Of a stretch of 64,000 nt of DNA, positions 16,943-25,707 are shown piece after piece. Origin of the DNA: Pseudomonas sp. R5(2019). Lineage in GTDB: Bacteria; Pseudomonadota; Gammaproteobacteria; Pseudomonadales; Pseudomonadaceae. The stretch lies in NCBI RefSeq assembly GCF_009905435.1, contig NZ_JAAAMT010000001.1, forward strand, positions 62,001-126,000, given 5' to 3'. A program made the position numbers and the translations under genes. The notes under the pieces are model-generated. The model worked only from the letters and a program-made list of their open reading frames with translations, had not been told where the DNA came from and ran no database searches. Numbering within the stretch: position 1 is the stretch's first letter; each line of letters begins with the position of its first letter.

Positions 16943-19165
16943 TCACAGCGAGTTGACCTGGACGGTACGGACAGTGCCGTGCGAAGTGCGGATGGTGGCG
17001 CTCGGAGTGGCAGTCGGCACGATGCTGTTAATCAACGTCAACCGCCAGCGACCGTTGGCAGGGACCGTCGTAGTGCCCAAAGTGACCAGCCCGTTCGGGG
17101 TGGTTACCTGGATGGTGACGGCGTTACCCGTTATCACTGACGAAGTACCGGCGAAGTCCCAGTAGAAGCGGTTGTTGGACCGTGCCTGGACCAGAGACGT
17201 GGTGACCGTGAAAGTCTCCTGCGCCGCCGGCCGTGGCGACACTTGCAGCGTGACCGTGGCCGGCGTCGACATGGCGCCTAAGGCGTCCCGGGCGATGTAG
17301 GTGAAGGTCGTGGAAAAGGCGGCCGTCACGGTAGCCGGTGGCGTATAAGTGACGGAGGTGCCGTTGGTGCTGACGGTGCCGCGTCCCAGTGCAGGCTGAC
17401 CGACGCTGGCGACGGTGAGCGGAACATTGCCTTCGGGGTCGCTGTCGTTGGCCAGCACGTTGATCACCAGCGGTACGCCGAGGGTCGCGCCGGTGTCGTT
17501 GACAACGGTTGGCGGCCGGTTAGGCGCGACGTTGACGGTCACGGTTGCCGGGGTCGATGCCAATCCCTTGGCGTCCTGGGCGCGGTAGCTGAAGGTCGCC
17601 ACCATCGGCGCATTGACCACGGCCGGCGGGGTGTACACCAGCGAGGTGGTGCCGTTGAGGGTCACCGTACCCTGGCCGGTTGCCGGCGGGACCAGGCCGG
17701 TGATGGTGAGCGGCGTGTTGCCGTCCGGATCGCTGTCGTTGGTCAACACGCTCAGGGTGATCGGCACCCCGAAGCTGGTGCTGGCCGAGTCGGGCCGCGC
17801 GACCGGTGGCTGGTTCTCGGCCTGGGCAGGCGCGGTACCGACAACTTTGACGAACTCGGTGTCGGCACCGCCTGCGGCGGATTTGATCGTGACACTGGCC
17901 GGCGGTTGAGTCAGGTCATTGACCGTCAGGGTTTGCAAGGTGCCGGATTTCGACATCCGCCCGTAGCCCTGGGCGATCAGGTCAGGCACTTGCACCTCAT
18001 CACTGGAACGGGCCTGGATGGTCAGGCGCTTGTTGGTCCATTCGTACTGCGCAGTTTCGACTTTCACCACGTCAACCGGCTTGCGCGACACGGCCGTTGG
18101 CTGGGTCGTGCCACCCGGGTTGCTGGCCGTGATCACCAACACAGAAGGTGGAGCGCCGGTGGTCAGCCGATGGCCGAAGTACAATCCGTTGTTATCGGTC
18201 AGCAAGCTGGTCTGGCATGGCGAGGGTGGCGTGCCGGGTACCAGCGCCAGGGTGTCGCGCATGCACAGGCTGGTACCAGCGGCGGCCTTGGCGAACACTT
18301 CCACACGGGTACCGGTGGAAGTGCGGCGATAGGTGGCGCGCTGCAACTCGACCTGGGTCTGGGCACGTGGATCAAGCACCTTGCCGGAGACGGTGAACAG
18401 GTTGGTCTGGATGGTGCCGGCCGGGCCGACGATGCGCAAGAAGTTGGTGTTTCTGGGGCTGCCGGTGACCTGTTCGGTCAGGTTAGGGTCGCCGATAAAG
18501 GTTTCAGTCACACCGGTGTCCGGGTTGATCTCGGTGTACGGGCCATTGACGCTGCGCAGAAACGGCCCGAGCTCGCCGGCCACGGCGCCGCTGAAATCGC
18601 CCGGTGTGCCGATGCCGATGTCACGGGTGATGTTGATGGCGCGGCGGCCTGGCGCGGTGACGTTGACCGTCTCGACGCCATAGGGGTGGGTGATGACATA
18701 GGTGCCGGCGACCGGTACGTTCACACGCAGGCGAATACGGGCGAAGCTCACCTGGTCACCTTCCATGGGTACTTCGGAGCCAAACGCCGCTTCCATAGCC
18801 GCGACATAGGCGTCCACTCCGTACCCGCCGACGTCCGGAATCGTGGTTTCGGCCAGGTACCAGAAAGTCTCGCCCGGCCAGTTATCCGGGAACACCATCG
18901 GCAGGGCATCATCGTAGACGCCGGGGTCCGGCAACAGGGTGCACATATAGGCGGGCGGCACGCTGGCCGCGACCCGCGAGCTGACAGCGCGCGACTGGCA
19001 CAGCTCCATGGACAGGTTGTTGTTGTCCTGGTACCACATCGGGAATCCGCCGGTGGCGAAGGTGTACGGGCCGGGGTCGACGGCCTTGAGCGCTGCATGA
19101 GCGCTACCGGCCAGCGAAACGGACAACCAAAGGGCGCAGTGCGCCATGCGGGGCCAGGTGTTCAT
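16943..19165 (-). CDS. Large secreted protein with two cadherin-like Ig domains
   Basis: About 740 residues from ATG 19165, behind AGGAGG; signal peptide MNTWPRMAHCALWLSVSLAG then SAHA. The N-terminal ~350 residues are paralogous to the next gene upstream (both contain VDPGPY, GGF, MW/SWYQD, INxTRDIGIG, GPFLRSVNGPYT, NPDTG, FIGDPNL). The middle has two tandem Ig-like/cadherin repeats of about 95 residues, each with VLTNDSDPDGN or VLANDSDPEGN and TYTPPA. The last ~90 residues form another domain (PNGLVTLGTTTVPANGRWRL). It is probably surface-exposed and associated with the curlin fibres encoded after it. The N-terminal family is not known to me. Confidence 0.8.
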   Translation of the reverse strand: MNTWPRMAHCALWLSVSLAGSAHAALKAVDPGPYTFATGGFPMWYQDNNNLSMELCQSRAVSSRVAASVPPAYMCTLLPDPGVYDDALPMVFPDNWPGETFWYLAETTIPDVGGYGVDAYVAAMEAAFGSEVPMEGDQVSFARIRLRVNVPVAGTYVITHPYGVETVNVTAPGRRAINITRDIGIGTPGDFSGAVAGELGPFLRSVNGPYTEINPDTGVTETFIGDPNLTEQVTGSPRNTNFLRIVGPAGTIQTNLFTVSGKVLDPRAQTQVELQRATYRRTSTGTRVEVFAKAAAGTSLCMRDTLALVPGTPPSPCQTSLLTDNNGLYFGHRLTTGAPPSVLVITASNPGGTTQPTAVSRKPVDVVKVETAQYEWTNKRLTIQARSSDEVQVPDLIAQGYGRMSKSGTLQTLTVNDLTQPPASVTIKSAAGGADTEFVKVVGTAPAQAENQPPVARPDSASTSFGVPITLSVLTNDSDPDGNTPLTITGLVPPATGQGTVTLNGTTSLVYTPPAVVNAPMVATFSYRAQDAKGLASTPATVTVNVAPNRPPTVVNDTGATLGVPLVINVLANDSDPEGNVPLTVASVGQPALGRGTVSTNGTSVTYTPPATVTAAFSTTFTYIARDALGAMSTPATVTLQVSPRPAAQETFTVTTSLVQARSNNRFYWDFAGTSSVITGNAVTIQVTTPNGLVTLGTTTVPANGRWRLTLINSIVPTATPSATIRTSHGTVRTVQVNSL

Positions 19166-19200
19166 GTTGCCTCCTGCTACGAATCTTGGCGTGAGGATGT

Positions 19201-20547
19201 TCATGGCAAGATCACCACTTCTTCGGTGTCACTCCCGCCATTGGAGGAAGTCACCGTGACCTTGGCCGGCGGAATCGGGGTGATCCCGGTTGTGAGCGTT
19301 TTCACCGCGCCTGCGCCGCCCAGGGCGCCGATGTTGGCGCCATTGCCGGTGGCTGCGGTCAGCACCGGTGGGGTGGTTTCGTCGCTGGTGCTGGCGGTCA
19401 GGCTCAGCTGGCCTGCGCCCAGGCGGTACTCGGCGCGGGTGATGGTGACCAGGTCGGTCAACGGCATCGGCAGGGTGGTTGGGGTGCTGGTGGGGATGGC
19501 CACGCGGTTGTCGACCGTCACTTGCAAGGTGCTCGGCAGCGTCGGGTTATCGGGCGCCTGCACGTACCAGGCACCGGTGCTGTTGGCTTCGCTGAACGGC
19601 AGGGCCGGGTTGCGGCTGCTCAAGGTGACCGTGGCCGGAATCGGTGGCGCCAGCACGAACACGTCTTGCTGGGCCTTGAGCACACTGGCTTCGGTCTTGC
19701 GTGAATACGTGCTGCGCTGGGTGATCACCGGTGTTGGCCGCGCCGTTTGCGAAAGCTTGCCGGCGATGGCGAACAGCTCGGTGCGCACGTCGATCCCGTT
19801 AGGGCCTTCGACCCGCACGAAGTTGGTGTTGAACGGGCTGCCGGTGACAGCTTCGCTGAGGTTCGGGTCACCGATGAATCTCTCCGCCTGACCCGTATCC
19901 GGGTTTATCGAGGTGTACGGGCCGTTAACGCTGCGCAAGAACGGGCCGATGTCACTCTTGAGGGCGCCGGTGTAGGTTTTCGGTATGCCAATACCGATGT
20001 CGCGGGTCATGTTGATTGCACGACGCCCAGCGGCATCTACCGTGAATACATCGACGCCGTAAGGGTGAGTGACCACGTAGGTGCCGGCAGTGGGGACGTC
20101 CACCCGAATGCGAACGCGGCCGAAGCTCACTTGATCGCCCTCTTTGGGCTCCTCGGCGCCGAACGCCGCTTCCACGGCCGTGACGTAACCGAGGTTGATA
20201 CCGGTCGCGGCGTCGGTGATCTCGGCGTTGGCGATGAACCAGAACGCTTCGTCGGGAAAGTTGGTGGGGAAGACCACGGGCTGGGTATCGTCGAAGACAC
20301 CTGGGGTGGGCAACAGGTTACACATGTACGCCGGGGCCCCGGGGGTGCTGGCTACCCTGGTGCTCAGGTTTTTCGAAAGGCACAGGTCAAGTACACGTCC
20401 ATGGCTGTCCTGATACCAGCTGGCAAAGCCACCAGTGGTGTTGTTGTAGGGGCCAGGGTCGACGTCGTACAGTGCCGCCTGTGCGGATCCATCGGTAAGC
20501 GAGACGAGCACGACCAGGGTCGCGCTGGTGGAGATGAGACGGCGCAT
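19201..20547 (-). CDS. Secreted protein, paralogue of the downstream Ig-domain protein
   Basis: A 448-residue protein with signal peptide ending TDGSAQAAL. It shares the N-terminal domain of the neighbouring larger protein: YDVDPGPYNNTTGGF, then INMTRDIGIGIPKTYTGAL and GPFLRSVNGPYTSINPDTG. It lacks the cadherin-like repeats and ends in a short domain (PAKVTVTSSNGGSDTEEVVI) that also occurs in the paralogue. It is first gene of the curlin-containing operon, about 80 bp from a sigma-54-like promoter. Function unknown. Confidence 0.78.
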   Translation of the reverse strand: MRRLISTSATLVVLVSLTDGSAQAALYDVDPGPYNNTTGGFASWYQDSHGRVLDLCLSKNLSTRVASTPGAPAYMCNLLPTPGVFDDTQPVVFPTNFPDEAFWFIANAEITDAATGINLGYVTAVEAAFGAEEPKEGDQVSFGRVRIRVDVPTAGTYVVTHPYGVDVFTVDAAGRRAINMTRDIGIGIPKTYTGALKSDIGPFLRSVNGPYTSINPDTGQAERFIGDPNLSEAVTGSPFNTNFVRVEGPNGIDVRTELFAIAGKLSQTARPTPVITQRSTYSRKTEASVLKAQQDVFVLAPPIPATVTLSSRNPALPFSEANSTGAWYVQAPDNPTLPSTLQVTVDNRVAIPTSTPTTLPMPLTDLVTITRAEYRLGAGQLSLTASTSDETTPPVLTAATGNGANIGALGGAGAVKTLTTGITPIPPAKVTVTSSNGGSDTEEVVILP

Positions 20548-20640
20548 GAGTCAGTTCCTCTGAGGTGAGCCGGGCCCGAGGGCGTTGGATCAGTCAGGGA
20601 GGAATCGGCAAATTCCGTACCAATGCGGTGTAAGTGCCTC

Positions 20641-20656
20641 TGCAGGCCTTGTGCTA
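20641..20656 (-). promoter_or_regulatory. Candidate sigma-54 promoter of the curlin operon
   Basis: On the minus strand the sequence reads TAGCACAAGGCCTGCA. It matches TGGCACR-N4-TTGCW in spacing and at all but two positions (-24 GG reads AG; first T of the -12 box is C). Transcription would start near 20629, about 80 bp before the first gene. The adjacent NtrC-type regulator makes a sigma-54 promoter plausible here. Confidence 0.5.
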
Positions 20657-20764
20657 GAGCGGTTGCGTGGGGCTGCATCCAGAGGCCTCCGGCAGCCTGA
20701 TAGGGGCGCAACCCCCAGGGTTGGGGCAAGTTGGGGAAGGCTTCGGGGGAATCACAGGCAGGAG

Positions 20765-20774
20765 TGGGCTATAA
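20765..20774 (+). promoter_or_regulatory. Shared -10-like element of sensor kinase 1
   Basis: TGGGCTATAA lies 31 bp before the first kinase start. The identical 10-mer lies 33 bp before the second kinase start (22410), suggesting the promoter was duplicated with the gene. Confidence 0.45.
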
Positions 20775-20804
20775 CCTTATGAGCACAGCAAAGGACGGTC
20801 CGCG

Positions 20805-22283
20805 ATGAATACACCCGAGTGCACAGAGCCGCTGCCACAGGCGGTTGCGAAGAGCCGTTCCGAAGGCATCGGGTACCGCTTCAATCTGCTGCGCTGGTTC
20901 TCCTTTATCAGCATGGCCATCATTGGCGCAGTGGCGGTGGGCCTTGGGACCATCTCGTCGCGCTTCATCATCAATGAGAGCATTGAACGTGACGCACTGC
21001 TGACTGCGCAGTTCATCCAGGCCGTTGCCTCGGCCGAAGTGCGCCATGTGACCGTCCCCAATGTCCGGACCATGGGCGAATTGCTCGACCCGCGCTCTGA
21101 CGATGATTTTCCTGATATCACCCCCCAGCAGTTGCAGGCCGCGCGCTGGCAGTTTCTCGACCATATCGAGCATCTGCCCGATGTGCTCCTGGCCAATATC
21201 TATGCGCCCGATCGCACGGTGATCTGGTCGACCAATTCGGCGCTGGTGGGCAAGCACATTGACACCGACGACGACCTGGAGCGGGCCTTCGAAGAAAAGA
21301 TCCGGGTCTCGGCCAGTTACCACAACGTCAACGACGCGCGCGCCGAACAGAAATTCGTTACCGCACCGGATTTTCTGTTTATCGAGAACTACATCCCTTT
21401 ATTCGACGCCAATGATGAAAATGTCACGGCCATGGTCGAGATCTACAAGGAACCCAAGGACCTGATCAACCGGATGATCCGGGGCGTGGCGACCATCTGG
21501 CTGGTGACGGCCGTCGGCGCGGGGTTGATGTTCTTCGGCCTGTACTGGATCGTGCGCCGCGCCGCGGGCCTGCTGGCCAATCAGCAAAAGCAGTTGGTGG
21601 CCAACGAAACCTTTGTGGCGCTGGGGGAGATGTCCTCGGCGGTGGCCCACAGTTTGCGTAATCCGCTGGCGAGCATTCGCTCAAGCGCCGAGCTCGCCCT
21701 GGAGTTCGAAGAAGGGCCGGCGAAGAAGAACATCGGCGACATCATCCTCCAGGTCGATCGCATGTCGGCCTGGGTCCGTGAGCTGCTGCAATCGTTGCGT
21801 CCCTTGAGCGATGAAACCGAGCAGGTCGACCTGGTCGACACCGTGCACGAGGCCTTGCGTGCTTTCGAGCAGCAGATCCAGCGCGCCCAGGTCCACGTGC
21901 TGTTCACCCCGCAGCACTCGCCGCGGGTGGTCAGCCAGCAGGTGCTGTTGAGTCAGATGTTCAACAGCTTGCTGTCCAATGCGCTGGAGGCGATGAGCAA
22001 TGGCGGGACGCTGAGCATCACCCTCGGGCCCGCGCAAGGCCAGACCCTGGCGATGGTGGTGAGTGACACCGGCCGAGGCATGTCGTCGCAGCAACAGAAG
22101 CTGGCGTTCCGGCCATTCTTTACCACCAAGCAGGGCGGGCTGGGGGTCGGCCTGATGCTGGTCAAGCGCATCATGGAGCGTTTTGGCGGCAGCGTTCGCC
22201 TGGACAGCAAACAGAATCAGGGCACCAAGGTGCACCTGGTGTTCCAGATGGCCCCGCTCAGTGGGGGGGAATTTCCCCGCTAG
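20805..22283 (+). CDS. Sensor histidine kinase, copy 1 of a tandem pair
   Basis: A 492-residue membrane kinase. A first transmembrane segment lies at about 33-52 (FSFISMAIIGAVAVGLG), a periplasmic sensor at about 55-225, and a second segment at about 228-248. The phospho-acceptor is in VAHSLRNPLASIRSSAELAL near residue 281. The ATPase domain has NSLLSNALEAM (N box), DTGRGM (G1), FFTTKQGGLGVGL (F and G2). It resembles NtrB-type kinases that pair with NtrC-family regulators, as encoded two genes downstream. Very similar in length and layout to the next gene. Confidence 0.92.
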   Translation: MNTPECTEPLPQAVAKSRSEGIGYRFNLLRWFSFISMAIIGAVAVGLGTISSRFIINESIERDALLTAQFIQAVASAEVRHVTVPNVRTMGELLDPRSDDDFPDITPQQLQAARWQFLDHIEHLPDVLLANIYAPDRTVIWSTNSALVGKHIDTDDDLERAFEEKIRVSASYHNVNDARAEQKFVTAPDFLFIENYIPLFDANDENVTAMVEIYKEPKDLINRMIRGVATIWLVTAVGAGLMFFGLYWIVRRAAGLLANQQKQLVANETFVALGEMSSAVAHSLRNPLASIRSSAELALEFEEGPAKKNIGDIILQVDRMSAWVRELLQSLRPLSDETEQVDLVDTVHEALRAFEQQIQRAQVHVLFTPQHSPRVVSQQVLLSQMFNSLLSNALEAMSNGGTLSITLGPAQGQTLAMVVSDTGRGMSSQQQKLAFRPFFTTKQGGLGVGLMLVKRIMERFGGSVRLDSKQNQGTKVHLVFQMAPLSGGEFPR

Positions 22284-22409
22284 CGGGGCCTATTCCCCAG
22301 CCGACTTTTTTTCCCAAAGCCTGGTAATACATCCGCAGATCCAATAGCGGCAAATTACTATCATCGCCTGCGCTGTCATTAGTATTGATGTGAATACCGA
22401 TGCATCGCT

Positions 22410-22419
22410 TGGGCTATAA
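22410..22419 (+). promoter_or_regulatory. Shared -10-like element of sensor kinase 2
   Basis: TGGGCTATAA, identical to the element before kinase 1, lies 33 bp before the start codon of kinase 2. This suggests that the second kinase and the regulator can be transcribed apart from the first kinase. Confidence 0.45.
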
Positions 22420-22451
22420 GGTTTAACGAAAAGCATCAAGGAATCAGTCCG

Positions 22452-23930
22452 ATGAAGATGCTCAGGGTTGCACAAGCGGCCACATGGGGAACCAGTAGCA
22501 CGCCGGGGCAGTTCAACCTGCTGCGTTGGTTTTCGTTGGTGAGCCTGTTCATCATTGCCTCGGTGGCGGCAGGCCTGGGCTATGTTTCGACCCGGTTTGT
22601 GGTCACCGAAAGCGTGGAACGCGATGCGTTGCTCACGGCACAGTTCGTCCAGTCGATCGGCCTCGCGGAAGTGAGGCATGCCGGCTTGAGCCCGCAAATC
22701 AGCATGGCCGAATTGCTCGATCCGCGTCAGGATGCCAACCACCCGGGCTTGTCGGCGGCGGCGGTAGCGGCGGCGCGGGTTGAGTTTCTCGACCATATCG
22801 AGCACCTGCCGGATTCGCTGCTGGCGATCGTTTATGCACTGGATCGCACCATCGTCTGGTCCTCCAACCCGGAGCTTGTGGGCCAGCAGATTCTGGATGA
22901 CGACGATCTGGACGAAGCCTTTGAATCTCGCCGGCCGGTCTCGGCCAGCTACCACGAGGTGGCTGAAGAGCGCGATGAGCAAAAGTTTCTGACCGAGCCC
23001 AAGTACCTGTTTATCGAAAACTACATCCCGATGTTCAACACCCAGGGTGACAAGGTCACCGCCATGGTCGAGGTCTACAAGGAGCCGCAGGACCTGGTGC
23101 GCCGGATCCAGCGCGGCTACGTGATTATCTGGGTGACGACTGTCCTGGGTGGCGCGCTGATCTACCTGGGGCTGTATTGGATTATCCGGCGCGCCAGCCT
23201 GATGCTGCAATCCCAGCAGCGCCAGTTGATCGCCAGCGAAACCTTCGTGGCCCTGGGCGAGATGTCCTCGGCGGTGGCGCACAGCCTGCGCAACCCGCTG
23301 GCGACCATCCGTTCCAGCGCCGAACTTGCGCATGAAATCGCCGACGTACCGGCGCAGAGAAACATCACCGACATCATCAGCCAGGTCGACCGCATGTCGC
23401 GCTGGGTCCGCGAATTGCTTGTGTCGCTGCGGCCGATGAACGATGACGCCGAAACCGTGGACCTGGTCGTGGTCATTGACGATGCCCTGGCCGGCTTCAA
23501 GACGCAGATCGCCCGCACCGGAATCCAGGTGCAGCTGAACGTGCCGGCCGCCGCGCCAGTGGTCAGCCAACAGGTGATGCTGACGCAAATTCTCAATAGT
23601 CTGTTGGCCAATGCGCTGGAGGCAATGCCCACTGGCGGCGTACTGGGTATCAAGGTTCAAGAGCAAAGCGGGCAGCGTGTGCAATTGCTGCTCGATGACA
23701 CGGGCAAGGGAATGACTGCGCAACAGGAGCGCATGGTCTTCAAGCCTTTCTTCACCACCAAGCAGGGCGGGCTGGGGGTGGGGCTGGTGTTGGTCAAGAA
23801 GATCATGGAGCGGTTTGGCGGCTCGGTCAGCCTGACCAGTCGCGAGCAGGAAGGAACCCGAGTCTGCCTCATCTTCAAGGTTGCGCTGGGAGAAGAACAT
23901 GGAACACAGCATTCTGGTAGTCGAGGATGA
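22452..23930 (+). CDS. Sensor histidine kinase, copy 2 of a tandem pair
   Basis: A 492-residue paralogue of the preceding kinase with the same architecture: transmembrane segments near 30-50 and 230-250, acceptor histidine in VAHSLRNPLATIRSSAELAH, N box NSLLANALEAM, DDTGKGM, and FFTTKQGGLGVGL. Kinase-domain identity with copy 1 is very high, while the periplasmic part differs more (for example MAELLDPRQDANHPGLSAAA against MGELLDPRSDDDFPDITPQQ). The two may sense different cues but feed the same regulator. The 3' end overlaps the regulator gene by 32 bp. Confidence 0.92.
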   Translation: MKMLRVAQAATWGTSSTPGQFNLLRWFSLVSLFIIASVAAGLGYVSTRFVVTESVERDALLTAQFVQSIGLAEVRHAGLSPQISMAELLDPRQDANHPGLSAAAVAAARVEFLDHIEHLPDSLLAIVYALDRTIVWSSNPELVGQQILDDDDLDEAFESRRPVSASYHEVAEERDEQKFLTEPKYLFIENYIPMFNTQGDKVTAMVEVYKEPQDLVRRIQRGYVIIWVTTVLGGALIYLGLYWIIRRASLMLQSQQRQLIASETFVALGEMSSAVAHSLRNPLATIRSSAELAHEIADVPAQRNITDIISQVDRMSRWVRELLVSLRPMNDDAETVDLVVVIDDALAGFKTQIARTGIQVQLNVPAAAPVVSQQVMLTQILNSLLANALEAMPTGGVLGIKVQEQSGQRVQLLLDDTGKGMTAQQERMVFKPFFTTKQGGLGVGLVLVKKIMERFGGSVSLTSREQEGTRVCLIFKVALGEEHGTQHSGSRG

Positions 23931-25326
23931 CGAACTCCTCGCAGCAAACATCCAGACCTTTCTCGAACGCAAAGGCTTCGAGGTCACGGTCTGTCACAGC
24001 GCCGAAGAAGCGCTGGAACAATTGCAGCAGTGCAACCCCGATGCCGTAGTGACCGATAACTCCCTGCCAGGCATGAGCGGCCATGAGCTGATCAAGCAAC
24101 TGATGGAGAGGGTGCCAGAGCTGAAAGTCATCATGATGACCGGCTACGGCAATGTCGAAGACGCGGTCACGGCGATGAAGGAGGGCGCCTTTCATTACCT
24201 GACCAAACCCGTCGCCCTGAGTGAACTCAAGGTGCTGCTGGACAAGGCGCTGGCCACCGAACGGCTGGAGCGCAAACTGTCGTTCTACCAGGAACGGGAG
24301 GCACAGAAATCGGGGCTGCAGGCGCTGATCGGCGAGTCGCCGGCAATGCTGGCGATGAAAGCCACCTTGCGCCACCTGCTCGAAGCCGAGCAGCGTATGA
24401 CCGGCGGCGACCTGCCGCCGGTGTTGGTCGAGGGCGAGACCGGCACCGGCAAGGAACTGGTGGCCCGTGCCCTGCATTTTGACGGGCCGCGCTGCAAGGC
24501 CCCCTTTGTGGAATTCAACTGCGCTTCGATCCCTGCCAACCTGCTGGAAGCCGAACTCTTCGGCCATGAAAAAGGTGCGTTCACCGACGCCAAGGAGCGC
24601 CGGGTGGGCCTGGTCGAAGCGGCGGATGGCGGCACCCTGTTCCTCGACGAAATCGGGGAGATGGACCTGCTGCTGCAGTCCAAGCTGCTCAAGTTGCTGG
24701 AAGACCGTACCATCCGCCGGATCGGCTCAGTGAAAGAACGCAAGGTCGATATCCGCATCATCAGTGCGACCAACTGCAACCTGGAACAGATGGTCCAGCA
24801 GGGCAAATTCCGTCGTGACCTGTTCTTCCGTCTACGGATCATTTCGATCAAGGTCCCACGCCTGTATGCCCGTGGCGACGACGTCCTGCTGCTGGCCAAA
24901 CACTTCCTCACTCACCACGGCCGCCGCTACGGCAAGTCGAGATTGAGCTTCAGCCCCGAAGCGCAACAACTGCTGCTGGGCTACAGCTGGCCGGGCAACG
25001 TGCGCGAACTGCGTAACATGCTCGAGCAAACCGTGTTGTTGACCCAACACGACATCATCGCCCCGGCGCAATTGAACGTGTGCATGAGCCTGACCGACGA
25101 ACCCATGGCCGAAACTGCGCCACCGATGTACGAGCCGCGCATGATGAGCGAGCCGGTGGAAAATATGAACCTGCCGGAAGTGGAGCGCGACATGGTGCGC
25201 AAAATGCTCGACCGCACCGACTGGAACGTCACCAAGTCGGCACGACTGCTGGGCTTGAGCCGGGACATGCTCAGGTACAGGATCGAGAAGCTGGGGTTGA
25301 CGCGGCCGGATAAGCGACAATGGTAA
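23899..25326 (+). CDS. NtrC-family sigma-54-dependent response regulator
   Basis: A 475-residue protein from ATG 23899; the upstream TTG would lie in kinase sequence. Receiver domain with acidic pair EDD at 10-12, phospho-acceptor Asp53 (VTDNSLPG) and Lys near 103 (LTKPV). Central AAA+ domain: Walker A GETGTGKELVARALH, sigma-54 contact loop GAFTDA (the usual sixth-loop GAFTGA with Asp in place of Gly), and GGTLFLDEIGEM. A C-terminal Fis-type helix-turn-helix (WNVTKSARLLGLSRDMLRYR) follows. It most likely activates sigma-54 promoters such as the candidate before the divergent curlin operon. Confidence 0.92.
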   Translation: MEHSILVVEDDELLAANIQTFLERKGFEVTVCHSAEEALEQLQQCNPDAVVTDNSLPGMSGHELIKQLMERVPELKVIMMTGYGNVEDAVTAMKEGAFHYLTKPVALSELKVLLDKALATERLERKLSFYQEREAQKSGLQALIGESPAMLAMKATLRHLLEAEQRMTGGDLPPVLVEGETGTGKELVARALHFDGPRCKAPFVEFNCASIPANLLEAELFGHEKGAFTDAKERRVGLVEAADGGTLFLDEIGEMDLLLQSKLLKLLEDRTIRRIGSVKERKVDIRIISATNCNLEQMVQQGKFRRDLFFRLRIISIKVPRLYARGDDVLLLAKHFLTHHGRRYGKSRLSFSPEAQQLLLGYSWPGNVRELRNMLEQTVLLTQHDIIAPAQLNVCMSLTDEPMAETAPPMYEPRMMSEPVENMNLPEVERDMVRKMLDRTDWNVTKSARLLGLSRDMLRYRIEKLGLTRPDKRQW

Positions 25327-25356
25327 CTGCGTGATTAACCGCAGGCAGTAGCGCAG

Positions 25357-25396
25357 TTGACGATTAACAATTAATCACTATGATTGATTGTTAATC
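25357..25396 (+). promoter_or_regulatory. Promoter and operator of the toxin-antitoxin operon
   Basis: TTGACG at 25357-25362 and TATGAT at 25379-25384 are spaced 16 bp. An inverted repeat GATTAACAATTAATCA (25362-25377) and TGATTGATTGTTAATC (25381-25396), 15 of 16 positions matching, covers the spacer and -10 box. This is the expected layout for autorepression by an RHH antitoxin. Confidence 0.72.
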
Positions 25397-25434
25397 GACA
25401 TGCCGAATTTGGCGCCCCTGTGAGAGTCTTGATT

Positions 25435-25707
25435 ATGTCCCGCACCTCAGAAACCCGGGTGGTCACCGCCCATGTGCCGCTGAAGCTGGCTGAAAAAATC
25501 GACCAAATGGCCGAGCGGCTGGAGCGTTCCAAAGGTTGGATCGTGAAACAGGCACTGGCAGACTGGATCGATCTAGAAGAAGAACGCAGCCGTCTGACCC
25601 GCGAAGCACTGGCAGATGTGGATGCGGGACGGGTTATCGACCATCAGGCTGTCCAGGCTTGGGCTGAAAGCCTCAGCACTGATAAGCCGCTTCAGGTTCC
25701 TCGCTGA
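25435..25707 (+). CDS. CopG/ParD-type ribbon-helix-helix antitoxin
   Basis: A 90-residue protein from ATG 25435. The first ~45 residues form a ribbon-helix-helix DNA-binding fold (TRVVTAHVPLKLAEKIDQMA, then RSKGWIVKQALADWI). The charged C-terminal half should wrap the toxin. The stop overlaps the toxin start. The inverted repeat over the promoter is its likely operator. Confidence 0.88.
   Translation: MSRTSETRVVTAHVPLKLAEKIDQMAERLERSKGWIVKQALADWIDLEEERSRLTREALADVDAGRVIDHQAVQAWAESLSTDKPLQVPR

Noticed and set aside
17906..19891. A 661-codon plus-strand frame across both large secreted genes
   Set aside because: It crosses two gene ends and reads as a shadow of repeat-rich sense sequence. Signal peptides and AGGAGG sites support the minus strand.
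22290..23987. A 565-codon frame antisense to the second kinase
   Set aside because: It covers conserved kinase motifs on the other strand and has no ribosome site.
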